In this document: one piece after another, positions 1 to 7,209 of the stretch
How positions within the stretch are numbered: position 1 is the stretch's first letter
Layout of the letters: each line of letters begins with the position of its first letter
Assembly: GCA_004294195.1 (NCBI GenBank)
Contig: REAQ01000013.1
Coordinates: 1 to 9,089 of the forward strand
Source of the DNA: Sphingobacteriales bacterium
Lineage (GTDB): Bacteria; Bacteroidota; Bacteroidia; Chitinophagales; Chitinophagaceae
Direction: 5' to 3'
Length of the DNA stretch: 9,089 nt
Program-made: the position numbers and the translations under genes
Notes under the pieces: generated by a model
What the model was told of the DNA's origin: nothing
The model's database searches: none
What the model saw: only the letters and a program-made list of their open reading frames with translations

Positions 1-362
1 GCATTCAACAAGGCATCGATCCCAAAATATCTCTTTAACTCAAGATGTGTCCAATGGAAAAGTGGATTGCGCCAGGTATATGGAACGGTTTCTGCCCATG
101 CACGAAACTTTCTTCGATCATCAGCATCACCAGTTATCAATTCCTCCGGAACACCATTGGCGCGCATCGCTCTCCATTTATAATGATCACCCTTCAACCA
201 AAGTTGGGTAATGTTTGCATACGCTTTGTTTTCCGCCATCTCCTGTGGCGACAAATGATTATGATAATCTATGATGGGCTGGTCTTTGGCAAATCCATGA
301 TAGAGTTCTCTTGCAGTGGAACTATTTAACAGGAACCACTCATCGTCTAAAAATGATTTCAT
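1..362 (-). CDS. uxaC: Glucuronate isomerase, N-terminal part (runs off left edge)
   Basis: Glucuronate isomerase interconverts D-glucuronate and D-fructuronate, and D-galacturonate and D-tagaturonate, the first step of cytoplasmic hexuronate catabolism. I translated the reverse complement from the ATG at 362-360 and obtained 120 codons without a stop before the window edge. The N-terminus carries [15 protein letters not shown], with the HxH metal-site motif (His34, His36) of the amidohydrolase-fold UxaC family. It is followed by the family blocks [33 protein letters not shown] and [11 protein letters not shown]. The start is fixed by a four-base ATGA overlap with the uxaB stop codon, so translation is probably coupled. 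About three quarters of the usual protein of roughly 470 residues lies outside the window. Identification is very secure from these motifs; only completeness is unknown. Confidence 0.95.
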   Translation of the reverse strand, partial: MKSFLDDEWFLLNSSTARELYHGFAKDQPIIDYHNHLSPQEMAENKAYANITQLWLKGDHYKWRAMRANGVPEELITGDADDRRKFRAWAETVPYTWRNPLFHWTHLELKRYFGIDALLN

Positions 363-1840
363 CGGCTGATCATATGTTGAATGGTTTTAGAAACGCCCTG
401 CCCCAGCATGCCTTTCAGCAACTGGATTACCGCATCCTTGAAGCCTGGGAGCTGGCTAAGATCTTTACCCCATAACACTTCACTTTTCATGACCTTATCT
501 ACAAGTATATCCGCAGGCAAAGATGCCCACCAGTCCATGAATAGTTTTGCATGGTCATCTTTGATTGGATATTTTTCGCCCCGATGCACACCGTAGTAAA
601 CACCCGCCTCCACCGTAACCGGCTTGGTGAAGAAAATATACGCAGCGAAACTGGTGGCCATCATCATCGGCACCTTATCGTGCACAGTATACCATCTTTC
701 CAGCAGGGGCAGATTGCGCATCCGCATCTTTGAACTATACTGAAGGGTGATATTGATCCATGGATGATCGATATATGGGTTAGCAAATCTTTCACGCACC
801 TGCCTTCCATATCGCTGCACGTTTTCTACGGATATGGTGTATGGTATGGAAGGACTAATCTCTTCATCCATGAGTTTATGCATGAAGACAGAAAATTGTG
901 GATCCGCCACTGCATCTCTGGTAATGCCGAAATCAGATAAAAAAGCCGGACCACAACAAAAACTGTGGGTTCCATTCAACAGCCGAAGCTTGAGTTCTTT
1001 GTATTGATCTATATCCGGCACGATCACCAGCCCTTCATCTGCGCTATGAAAACCGATCTTCTCTTTGATCTTCTCATCACCTTGGATGGCCCACAACCTG
1101 AATACTTCGCACATGGTCAACAGGTCATCGTGATATCCCAATCCTTCTTCAATTTTTTTTTGCACATCCGGCTTTGGCCTTCCTGGCACAATCCGGTCTA
1201 CCAGTGAATTACAAAACGCGTTGTGCGTTATGATCCAAGCGATGGCATCTTGTGATACCTGGTTGTAGTGTGCAAGTTTCAACACAATATTTTTGAGCTG
1301 GTCTCCATTACCGGTGATCAGTTCAGTAGGAATGATCACAGTTCCGGATGCAGGATCTCCTTTAAAAAATCGCCATCGCTCCAATAGCCAGGCAAGCAAT
1401 TTTCCGGGATAAGAAGAAGGCACTCCCTGGTGAACATCTTCTTCAACGTAACTGATCCCCACTTCAGTGGTGTTGGAAATAATGATGGACACCTCTAGCT
1501 GACGAGCTGTTTCCAGGACAATGGGCCACTGCGTTGATGCATATAAAACCCTGGAAATGGCAGTACTGATCACGGCTTCTTCCTGTTCCTGACCGTTCTC
1601 TATTCCCCTGGCGCAAATGGTATAGAGATTGTCTTGCTGCGCATATATGGAAGGGTCGCCCTCCGTTGTAGACTTCACCACTATCACTCTACCACCAAAA
1701 ATACCGGCTGCATTTGCTTTATGTATAAAATAGTCGGGCAAGGCCCTAAGCAAAACCCCCGTACCAAATTGAAGCACTTTCTCTGGAAGCGTCAAAGTGG
1801 AAAGGCTGTTGGATGGCAAATTCAATCGCGATAATTGCAT
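359..1840 (-). CDS. uxaB: Tagaturonate reductase (altronate oxidoreductase)
   Basis: This 493-residue protein belongs to the mannitol dehydrogenase / UxaB family and should reduce D-tagaturonate to D-altronate with NADH, the second step of galacturonate breakdown. Near the N-terminus (about residues 22-33) lies the dinucleotide-binding segment [12 protein letters not shown]. The middle carries [19 protein letters not shown] (about 204-222). The catalytic KxxxxNxxH motif is present as Lys284, Asn289 and His292, followed by a long helical C-terminal domain. Length is close to the 483 residues of E. coli UxaB. The ATG at 1840-1838 is used because the Rossmann segment begins shortly after it and no earlier family sequence is seen. 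It is the upstream gene of a uxaB-uxaC pair with an ATGA overlap, divergent from the helicase gene. Fructuronate reductase (uxuB) is the main alternative, but the length, sequence and uxaC partner favour uxaB. An A9 run in the coding strand (1153-1161) leaves the frame intact. Confidence 0.92.
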   Translation of the reverse strand: MQLSRLNLPSNSLSTLTLPEKVLQFGTGVLLRALPDYFIHKANAAGIFGGRVIVVKSTTEGDPSIYAQQDNLYTICARGIENGQEQEEAVISTAISRVLYASTQWPIVLETARQLEVSIIISNTTEVGISYVEEDVHQGVPSSYPGKLLAWLLERWRFFKGDPASGTVIIPTELITGNGDQLKNIVLKLAHYNQVSQDAIAWIITHNAFCNSLVDRIVPGRPKPDVQKKIEEGLGYHDDLLTMCEVFRLWAIQGDEKIKEKIGFHSADEGLVIVPDIDQYKELKLRLLNGTHSFCCGPAFLSDFGITRDAVADPQFSVFMHKLMDEEISPSIPYTISVENVQRYGRQVRERFANPYIDHPWINITLQYSSKMRMRNLPLLERWYTVHDKVPMMMATSFAAYIFFTKPVTVEAGVYYGVHRGEKYPIKDDHAKLFMDWWASLPADILVDKVMKSEVLWGKDLSQLPGFKDAVIQLLKGMLGQGVSKTIQHMISR

Positions 1841-1864
1841 GGCCGTTTAAGATAAGGAATTCTC

Positions 1865-1896
1865 CAAAGGGAATTGATCAAACCATGTTATCCAAA
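1865..1896 (-). promoter_or_regulatory. Possible Bacteroidota-type promoter of uxaB-uxaC
   Basis: On the minus strand a perfect -33 word TTTG (complement of 1893-1896) is followed after exactly 20 bases by TCCCTTTG (complement of 1865-1872), one mismatch from the Bacteroidota -7 consensus TAnnTTTG. Transcription would start about 20 bases before the uxaB ATG. An 8-bp palindrome TTGATCAA (1874-1881) lies between the two boxes, where a repressor could bind; that role is inference. The spacing is good but the match is incomplete, so this is tentative. Confidence 0.3.
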
Positions 1897-1964
1897 CCCT
1901 CCGCATGGGGAAAAAACCAGATGAGTTACTGTGTATTGCACCACTTTATCCCAAGTGCGAATCC

Positions 1965-1972
1965 TACATTTG
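1965..1972 (+). promoter_or_regulatory. Perfect TAnnTTTG -7 box abutting the uvrD start
   Basis: TACATTTG matches the Bacteroidota -7 consensus exactly and ends one base before the first of two adjacent ATG codons of the helicase gene. If used, transcription would begin at or next to the start codon, giving a leaderless or nearly leaderless mRNA. No TTTG is present about 20 bases upstream (the nearest TTG is 1936-1938, 26 bases away), which weakens the call. A chance match is possible. Confidence 0.3.
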
Positions 1973-1973
1973 T

Positions 1974-4322
1974 ATGATGAAGGACTATTTGGCCGGGTTG
2001 AACGAAAAACAGAGAGAAGCAGTTGAACATATCCAGGGCCCACTCATGATTGTGGCAGGTGCGGGCAGCGGAAAAACCAAGGTGCTCACCACCAGGATCG
2101 CACATCTCATGGCCAACGGCGTGGATTCCTTTCAGATCCTCGCGCTGACATTTACCAATAAGGCCGCCAAGGAAATGAAGGAGCGCGTTGAGCACATGCT
2201 GGGCAATGGCGATGCACGCAATTTATATATCGGTACGTTTCACTCGGTTTTTGCACGTATTCTCCGCACAGAAGCGACGAAAATGGGCTACCCATCGAAT
2301 TTCACGATCTATGATACGGATGACGCGAAGAGTGTGTTGAAAACGGTGATCAACGAGCTAAGTCTGGATGATAAGCACTATAAACCCAACACCGTTTATA
2401 ACAGGATCTCATCGGCCAAAAACGCCCTGGTGAACGCCGAGGATTACGCCAATGATTATGGCCTCCAACAGGAAGACATGCGTTCCAACCGCCCCGCCAT
2501 TGCACAGATCTACAAGGCCTATGTGGCCAGGTGTTTCAAAAACGGCGCGATGGATTTTGATGATTTGTTGTTGAAGTTTTACGAGTTGCTTTCCTTCTTT
2601 CCGGAGTCGCTTCACAAATACCAGCATAAGTTCAAATTCATCCTCATTGATGAGTATCAGGATACCAACCCCGCGCAATATGAGGTAATCAAATTGCTGG
2701 GTGCGGCGCATGAAAATGTGTGCGTGGTGGGCGATGATGCGCAATCCATTTACTCTTTCCGTGGTGCCACGATCCAGAATATTTTACAGTTTCAGAAAGA
2801 CTACGATAATGTGAAGGTGGTGAAGCTGGAGCAGAACTATCGATCCACACAAAACATTTTGAACGTTGCCAACGAAGTGATCGGCAACAACAAGGGGCAG
2901 ATCCCAAAGGAGTTGTGGACCGATAATAAAGAAGGAGAAAAGATCCGCCTGATCCGCACTGCATCGGATAATGAAGAAGGAAAATTTGTGGCCGATACGA
3001 TACAAGAGCAGAAGCTGCGGAACCATTATCATAACCGCGACTTCGCGATTTTATACCGTACCAATGCGCAATCGAGGGCCTTTGAAGAATCCCTGCGTAG
3101 GATGGGCCTTGCTTACACGATCTATGGTGGCATGAGTTTTTACCAACGCAAGGAGATCAAAGACTATATCGCTTACATGCGGATGGCGGTGAACACGCGT
3201 GACGAAGAAGCGTTGAAGCGGATCATCGGTTATCCCATTAGGGGCATCGGCAAAACCACGATCGATAAACTGGTGCTGTTTGCGAATGAGAAGCAGCTGA
3301 CAATGTGGGAAGTGGTGGCCAATGCTGCAATGTATGGCTTCAAAGGCAACACCTTAGAAGCGCTGGACCAGTTTGTGACAATGATCAAGAGTTTTACGTC
3401 GATGCTGGAAACCAAGAATGCCTATGAAGTAGCAACGCATATTGGTAAACAGACCAATCTCGTGAAAGAGTTGTTCAATGATAAGAGCACGGAAGGTATG
3501 CAGCGCTATGAGAACGTGCAGGAGTTGTTGAACTCCATTAAAGAGTGGGTGGAAAGTCCGGACAACGAAGATGGCGAGGTGCTTAGTAAATCCCTTGGTG
3601 CTTACCTGCAACAGATCACACTGCTCACAGATGCTGATGAGAAAGATCCCAATGCAGATACAGTAAAGCTGATGACCATTCACGCGGCAAAGGGGCTGGA
3701 GTTTTCCTGCGTGTTTGCTGCGGGGTTGGAAGAGATGTTGTTTCCCAGTGCGATGAGCATCAACACCCGCGAAGAGCTGGAAGAAGAGCGACGATTATTT
3801 TATGTGGTGATCACGCGTGCCAAAGCGCGTTTGTGGATCACGTATGCAAATACACGATATAAGTTTGGGCAGCTTGTTCAGAATGAGCCATCGAGGTTTA
3901 TCGATGAGTTGCCGGAGCCATACCTGGACCGATCTTTTGCCGGCGGTGGCATGCGCAACCAGGCAGGTGGGTTGGGAACCAACGCCTTCGACAGGATGCA
4001 TGGCGGATGGCGGAACAATAACAATGCTGCCAAAGAAGCCGAGATCAGGTATGGTGCGCCACCGTCTAAGAACAGCACACCTTCTTATATGGCGCCGAAA
4101 ACGCCGGGTAAACTGGTGGAGCACAAGCCCTCCGAAGATTTTACCGCCAGCGATACCAGCAATCTGCAAGCGGGGCAAAAGGTAGAGCACCAGAAATTTG
4201 GTTTCGGCGAAGTGGTGAAGATGGAAGGCGCCGCCCACAATCCTGTGGCCACCATCAAGTTTGAACTGAATGGAGAGAAGAAGATCATGTTGAATTATGC
4301 GAAACTGAAAATTGTGTCATAA
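1974..4322 (+). CDS. uvrD: UvrD/PcrA-family superfamily 1 DNA helicase
   Basis: An ATP-dependent 3'-5' DNA helicase of the UvrD/PcrA/Rep group, acting in nucleotide excision repair, removal of stalled RNA polymerase or recombination intermediates, and replication restart. All SF1A motifs are visible (numbered from ATG 1974, 782 residues): Walker A GAGSGKT (29-35), motif Ia ALTFTNKAAKEM, motif II LIDEYQDTN with DEYQ at 226-229, motif III VVGDDAQSIYSFRGA, motif IV LEQNYRST, motif V MTIHAAKGLEF (from 567) and motif VI FYVVITRAKAR (near 609-618). A Gly/Asn-rich, probably disordered linker then leads to a C-terminal Tudor-like module (about 731-782, QKVEHQKFGFGEVVKMEG), which in PcrA contacts RNA polymerase. 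An upstream in-frame ATG at 1905 would add 23 residues unlike the family, so I prefer 1974 or the adjacent 1977; residues after it (KDYLAGLNEKQREAV) are the usual family start. It is divergent from uxaB and followed after 83 bases by the fasciclin gene. Whether it is functionally UvrD or PcrA cannot be told from sequence alone. Confidence 0.97.
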   Translation: MMKDYLAGLNEKQREAVEHIQGPLMIVAGAGSGKTKVLTTRIAHLMANGVDSFQILALTFTNKAAKEMKERVEHMLGNGDARNLYIGTFHSVFARILRTEATKMGYPSNFTIYDTDDAKSVLKTVINELSLDDKHYKPNTVYNRISSAKNALVNAEDYANDYGLQQEDMRSNRPAIAQIYKAYVARCFKNGAMDFDDLLLKFYELLSFFPESLHKYQHKFKFILIDEYQDTNPAQYEVIKLLGAAHENVCVVGDDAQSIYSFRGATIQNILQFQKDYDNVKVVKLEQNYRSTQNILNVANEVIGNNKGQIPKELWTDNKEGEKIRLIRTASDNEEGKFVADTIQEQKLRNHYHNRDFAILYRTNAQSRAFEESLRRMGLAYTIYGGMSFYQRKEIKDYIAYMRMAVNTRDEEALKRIIGYPIRGIGKTTIDKLVLFANEKQLTMWEVVANAAMYGFKGNTLEALDQFVTMIKSFTSMLETKNAYEVATHIGKQTNLVKELFNDKSTEGMQRYENVQELLNSIKEWVESPDNEDGEVLSKSLGAYLQQITLLTDADEKDPNADTVKLMTIHAAKGLEFSCVFAAGLEEMLFPSAMSINTREELEEERRLFYVVITRAKARLWITYANTRYKFGQLVQNEPSRFIDELPEPYLDRSFAGGGMRNQAGGLGTNAFDRMHGGWRNNNNAAKEAEIRYGAPPSKNSTPSYMAPKTPGKLVEHKPSEDFTASDTSNLQAGQKVEHQKFGFGEVVKMEGAAHNPVATIKFELNGEKKIMLNYAKLKIVS

Positions 4323-4405
4323 TAATTATTTGAAACAGTTTCCTGGCTACCAAGTGGTGATTTTGAATGATAAATCGAAAGATTTGTCGTCCAAACTGAA
4401 AGTAT

Positions 4406-4855
4406 ATGCGAAAATTCCTGAGACTATCTATGGTCATGATCCTCGTTACGATGTTTCACCTGAATTGTTCCAGCCCGGCTGCCGGTCTGATGAGCACATT
4501 GGGTAAAACACCTGAATTGTCTTCTTTTGCTGGCCTGCTGAATAGCGCGGGCGGTGCCAATACCCTCAGCAGCCTGGTGGGTAAAAATCCTTTCACCATG
4601 CTGATCCCCAGCAATGATGCATTGAAAAGTGTACCAACCGATCTTTTACAAAGCCTGACCAAACCAGAAAACAAGGCGCAGCTGGAAAGCCTGTTGAAAA
4701 AGCACGTTCTGCCCGGAAAAGTAAGTGCAGATGACATCGCCAAAGGCGGCCTGAAAGACGCTTCCGGCAATGCACTCAACCTGAATGGTGCAAAAATCTC
4801 CAAATCTGTTCCAACGAAGAATGGATTGATCCAGATTATTGATAAAGTACTTTGA
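4406..4855 (+). CDS. Small exported fasciclin (FAS1) domain protein
   Basis: A 149-residue secreted protein consisting of a signal peptide and one FAS1 domain. Residues 1-27 have a basic start (MRKFLR), a hydrophobic stretch (MVMILVTMFHL) and small residues SSPAAG suited to cleavage. Cys21 is preceded by HLN, a poor lipobox, so a lipoprotein is possible but not favoured. The FAS1 hallmarks are the H1 motif FTMLIPSNDAL (63-73), the central His segment LLKKHVLPGKV (96-106) and the C-terminal H2 motif NGLIQIIDKVL (139-149), where the protein ends. FAS1 domains generally mediate adhesion or protein-protein contacts at the cell surface; no enzyme activity is implied. It sits 83 bases after uvrD, and its own promoter is not obvious (TGATTTTG at 4358-4365 is a one-mismatch -7 candidate without a spaced -33 word). 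A hairpin terminator follows its stop by 23 bases. Confidence 0.85.
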   Translation: MRKFLRLSMVMILVTMFHLNCSSPAAGLMSTLGKTPELSSFAGLLNSAGGANTLSSLVGKNPFTMLIPSNDALKSVPTDLLQSLTKPENKAQLESLLKKHVLPGKVSADDIAKGGLKDASGNALNLNGAKISKSVPTKNGLIQIIDKVL

Positions 4856-4878
4856 TTTAGTTCGCGGGTACGCAGAAT

Positions 4879-4944
4879 GGGAGAAGATAAAGGGAGAAGT
4901 TGGAAGGGCAGCCTTCGCACTTCTTCCTTTATCTTCTCCCTTTT
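4879..4944 (+). terminator. Long two-part hairpin terminator after the fasciclin gene
   Basis: A 22-base left arm (4879-4900) pairs with 4919-4940 with only one non-Watson-Crick position, which is a G-U pair in RNA. The 18-base loop holds a second stem, GAAGG (4903-4907) with CCTTC (4912-4916), closed by GCAG. The right arm is followed directly by TTTTATAT on the + strand, as in a factor-independent terminator. It separates uvrD/fasciclin from the sigma-factor unit. The left arm contains the word GGGAGAAG twice, so the stem itself is made of near-tandem repeats. Confidence 0.85.
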
Positions 4945-4954
4945 ATATCAAGTC

Positions 4955-4985
4955 TGTAACAATCTTCAAAAATTGGCAACATACC
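4955..4985 (+). promoter_or_regulatory. Possible ECF-type promoter before the sigma gene
   Basis: Between the terminator and the sigma-factor ATG lie only about 50 bases. They contain TGTAAC (4955-4960), similar to the AAC-containing -35 words recognised by many ECF sigma factors, and a possible downstream element around CATAC (4980-4984). This would fit autoregulation by the sigma factor it precedes. There is a single site and the -10 part is weak, so this is speculative. Confidence 0.2.
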
Positions 4986-4991
4986 TAAAGC

Positions 4992-5492
4992 ATGAGTGAT
5001 CCGCAGCAGTTCCTGGATCTGGTTGAGAAACATAAGGGCATCGTTGTCAGGATTTGTAGCGTGTATGCAAAGAGGCGCGATGAACGGGATGACCTGTTTC
5101 AGGAGATCATCGTGCAACTTTGGCGCGCATGGCCCGCATTTGAAGGGCGGTCTCAGTTCTCAACCTGGATGTACCGGATCTCATTAAATACAGCGATCTC
5201 AGGGTTGAGAAAAAAAACAGCGCCCGTGGTTTTCATTGACCATGACGCTATTCCGGAATTGATGGATCCGGGGACCGATCTGCACAAAGAAGAACAACTC
5301 AGTCTGCTTTACCAGGCCATTCGCGAATTGCCGGAGATCGATAAAGCACTGGTGATGCTGTATCTGGATGATCATAGCTATGAAGAAATGGAAGTGATCC
5401 TGGGTATCAACCAAGGCGCGTTGCGTACCAAGATGAACAGGGCCAAAGAAAAATTGAAGAAAAACATTGAACGCATACAACATGGAGCTTGA
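4992..5492 (+). CDS. ECF-family RNA polymerase sigma factor
   Basis: A 166-residue alternative sigma factor with the two-domain ECF layout. Region 2 spans about residues 10-75 and includes DDLFQEIIVQLWRAW (core-binding 2.1/2.2) and FSTWMYRISLNTAISGLRK (2.3/2.4, -10 recognition). A variable linker (76-100) leads to region 4 (about 103-156): AIRELPEIDKALVMLYLDDHSYEEM, then the helix-turn-helix ILGINQGALRTKMNRAKEKLKK, which would read the -35 element. The length is typical for ECF factors, and there is no region 1 or 3 and no extra C-terminal sensor domain. The ATG at 4992 is the only start before the region 2 helix. The gene overlaps the next by 11 bases, a classic arrangement for a sigma factor and its regulator. 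What signal it answers to is not visible; the downstream lipoprotein suggests an envelope-related role. Confidence 0.95.
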   Translation: MSDPQQFLDLVEKHKGIVVRICSVYAKRRDERDDLFQEIIVQLWRAWPAFEGRSQFSTWMYRISLNTAISGLRKKTAPVVFIDHDAIPELMDPGTDLHKEEQLSLLYQAIRELPEIDKALVMLYLDDHSYEEMEVILGINQGALRTKMNRAKEKLKKNIERIQHGA

Positions 5493-6093
5493 ACAGTGGA
5501 AAGACATCTGGAAAAAACAGGAGGATAGCCCCACGCCATCTCTTCGGGAGATGTTGGGCAAGCCATCCAATAGTCCCATCGCCAAGATGAAGCGAAACCT
5601 GATCTTTGAACTGATTGCCGTTTTGATAGGTTTCGGGGTGGTTGTGGTGTACTACCTGACCGCGTATAAAGGAAGGTTTCAGGAAGTGGGCTGGCTATAC
5701 CTTGCGATGATGATCATGTTCATCGTCTATTTTATTTTCAAGTGGCGGCTGTTGACCAAAATGGAATGCATGGCATGCGAGGTGAAAAGTAATTTGATGA
5801 AGCAGGTGCATACCCTGGAAAAATATGTAAATTTCTATCTTATTGCCGGAACAGCATTGATCCCCATCGTGATCATATTCTTTTATGTTTTCACACGCAT
5901 TCATTTTCCTCAGGGCATGCGGACATTTCCAAGTCCATCCACTACAACATCTTTGTTTAAGTCATTGGGTATCTTGGCGTTTGTTTGCCTGACCTCAACC
6001 ATCGGAATGTTTTATATCAATAAATGGTATATCCGTAAATTGTATGGAAATCAGATCGCCCGTTTGAAAACGATGCTCGATCAGCTGGATTAA
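5482..6093 (+). CDS. Four-helix membrane protein, probable sigma-factor regulator
   Basis: A 203-residue membrane protein of unrecognised family. The start chosen is the ATG at 5482, inside the end of the sigma gene (11-base overlap ATGGAGCTTGA), rather than 5467, because MELEQWKDIWKKQ resembles the start of the small proteins that follow ECF sigma genes in Bacteroidota. Residues 1-39 form a charged, probably cytoplasmic segment. Hydrophobic helices follow at about 40-60, 70-88, 117-139 and 162-180, and the chain ends with a basic amphipathic tail (WYIRKLYGNQIARLKTMLDQL). A CxxC pair (MECMACE, Cys96 and Cys99) lies just after helix 2. The overlap and position suggest an anti-sigma role: the N-terminal segment could hold the sigma factor at the membrane. 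No known anti-sigma domain such as a zinc-binding HxxxCxxC motif is seen, so function is inferred from context alone. Confidence 0.88.
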   Translation: MELEQWKDIWKKQEDSPTPSLREMLGKPSNSPIAKMKRNLIFELIAVLIGFGVVVVYYLTAYKGRFQEVGWLYLAMMIMFIVYFIFKWRLLTKMECMACEVKSNLMKQVHTLEKYVNFYLIAGTALIPIVIIFFYVFTRIHFPQGMRTFPSPSTTTSLFKSLGILAFVCLTSTIGMFYINKWYIRKLYGNQIARLKTMLDQLD

Positions 6094-6106
6094 ATAACAC
6101 TTGATT

Positions 6107-7030
6107 ATGAAGAATGTATTGTTGATCGCATGTTTGCTGAGTTTATTCGCTTGCAGCTCATCGAAAAAAACCACAACTGTTACGCCACCCAAGGACGAAG
6201 TGGTGATTGAAAACGCACTGCTGTGGCAGGTTTCAGGGAAAGGGCTCAGTTCGCCATCTTACGTGTACGGAACCATTCACATCATCTGTAAAGAAGACTT
6301 TCAGTTCTCCGGTACATTGAAAGAAAAATTCCGCGAGGCGAAGAACATCTACCTGGAACTGGACATGGATGATCCCAACATGATGATGAAAATGGCTTCG
6401 CTCAGCATGATGAAAGGGCAGTCCATGAAAGACCTGATGTCGCCGGCGGACTATACTTATCTTTCCGCATATGTGAAAGATTCACTGGGCATGCCGATGA
6501 TGTTGTTCAACAAAATGAAGCCCATCACACTGATGAGTCTTTTGTATACCAAAGCCCTTCCCTGCTCTGCCAGTGAGAGCTATGAGCAAACCATGGTGAC
6601 GATGGCGAAACAGCAAAAGAAAGATATCAAAGGCCTGGAAAAGATCGAAGACCAGATGGCGGTGTTTGATAAAATTCCTGATTCAGTGGAAGCAAAGATG
6701 ATCCTGGATATGATCAAAAATATGCCGGAACAAAAAGTACAGTTTGCACAAATGGTGGCTGCATATAAGAAAGAAGATCTAAGGTCTCTTTCAAATGCTA
6801 TGAGTGAATCACCGGAGTGGAAAGGGTTTGAAGACATCATGCTTTCCAATAGAAATAAAAACTGGATTCCGGTGATGGAAACGGCGATGAAAGAAAGCAC
6901 TACGCTATTTGCGGTGGGAGCAGGACATCTTTATGGAAAAGAAGGAGTTATTAACCTTTTGCGTGCGACGGGATATACCGTTACGCCGGTGGTGCAGGAT
7001 TTTATTCAGAAAGCAGTAGTGGCAAAGTAG
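6107..7030 (+). CDS. TraB/GumN-family lipoprotein
   Basis: A 307-residue lipoprotein of the TraB/GumN family (TraB domain, erythromycin-esterase-like/Tiki fold), whose bacterial members are poorly characterised. I chose the ATG at 6107 over a TTG at 6101 because it gives a clean signal peptide. Residues 1-15 are hydrophobic and end in the lipobox SLFAC, placing the lipidated residue at Cys16, followed by SSSKK. Family motifs are LLWQVSGKG then YVYGTIHI (GTIH at 55-58) near the start and LFAVGAGHLYGKEGVINLLRATGY-type sequence at 267-290, with the GxGHL His that pairs with the GTIH His in the fold. A strongly Met-rich stretch lies at about 88-115 (MDDPNMMMKM, SMMKGQSMKDLM). It starts 13 bases after the membrane protein, so it is the third gene of the sigma-factor unit and a likely member of its regulon. 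The stop codon touches the large palindrome that follows. Confidence 0.9.
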   Translation: MKNVLLIACLLSLFACSSSKKTTTVTPPKDEVVIENALLWQVSGKGLSSPSYVYGTIHIICKEDFQFSGTLKEKFREAKNIYLELDMDDPNMMMKMASLSMMKGQSMKDLMSPADYTYLSAYVKDSLGMPMMLFNKMKPITLMSLLYTKALPCSASESYEQTMVTMAKQQKKDIKGLEKIEDQMAVFDKIPDSVEAKMILDMIKNMPEQKVQFAQMVAAYKKEDLRSLSNAMSESPEWKGFEDIMLSNRNKNWIPVMETAMKESTTLFAVGAGHLYGKEGVINLLRATGYTVTPVVQDFIQKAVVAK

Positions 7031-7206
7031 GCAAGCCAGGCATACAGTAATACAGGCATTCAGTAAATCAGATTTGGAATCCGGGAATCTGGGAAGCCAG
7101 AATCCTGAATTCCGGAGTTCAGAATTCCCGGTTTTCAGGTTTCCAAGATTCCCGGCTTCCAAACCAGATCTCCTGTATGACTGTATTCCTGAATGATTGG
7201 CTTGCC
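7030..7206. repeat. 177-bp near-palindrome between convergent genes
   Basis: The first 66 bases (7030-7095) match the reverse complement of the last 66 (7141-7206) at 54 positions with no gap. The ends are the perfect pair GGCAAGCC / GGCTTGCC. The central 45 bases fold further (for example CTGAA with TTCAG, and two GAATTC words). The structure begins on the last base of the TraB stop codon and ends four bases before the ferritin stop, so it fills the whole gap. Each arm is itself made of related words (ACAGTAATACAGGCATTCAG; GGAATCCGGGAATCTGGGAA). It may act as a bidirectional terminator. A palindromic miniature transposable element is an alternative, but no target-site duplication is visible at its edges. 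Confidence 0.85.
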
Positions 7207-7209
7207 AAA

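Noticed and set aside
45..329. 94-codon + strand frame at the left edge
   Set aside because: Antisense to uxaC, whose translation on the minus strand is unmistakable.
1905..1973. Upstream ATG extending the helicase by 23 residues
   Set aside because: The extra residues (MGKKPDELLCIAPLYPKCES...) do not look like a UvrD N-terminus, and the family start KDYLAGLNEKQREAV follows directly after the twin ATG at 1974/1977.
3817..4185. 122-codon + strand frame within uvrD
   Set aside because: Out-of-frame shadow of the helicase coding sequence, with an unusual Arg/Trp/Cys-rich composition typical of shadows.
3795..4238. 147-codon open frame on the minus strand inside uvrD
   Set aside because: It lies antisense to the end of the helicase, in sequence clearly under selection for motif VI and the Tudor-like tail; its translation has no recognisable features.
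4312..4506. 64-codon frame between uvrD and the fasciclin gene
   Set aside because: It overlaps the signal peptide of the fasciclin gene in another frame, has no family resemblance and ends within that gene.
6101..6106. TTG start for the TraB-family gene
   Set aside because: It adds only two residues; the ATG at 6107 gives a standard lipoprotein signal peptide.
7030..7206. Insertion sequence or MITE
   Set aside because: No target-site duplication flanks the palindrome, there is no transposase, and the arms consist of internal word repeats; kept as an alternative but not called as mobile.
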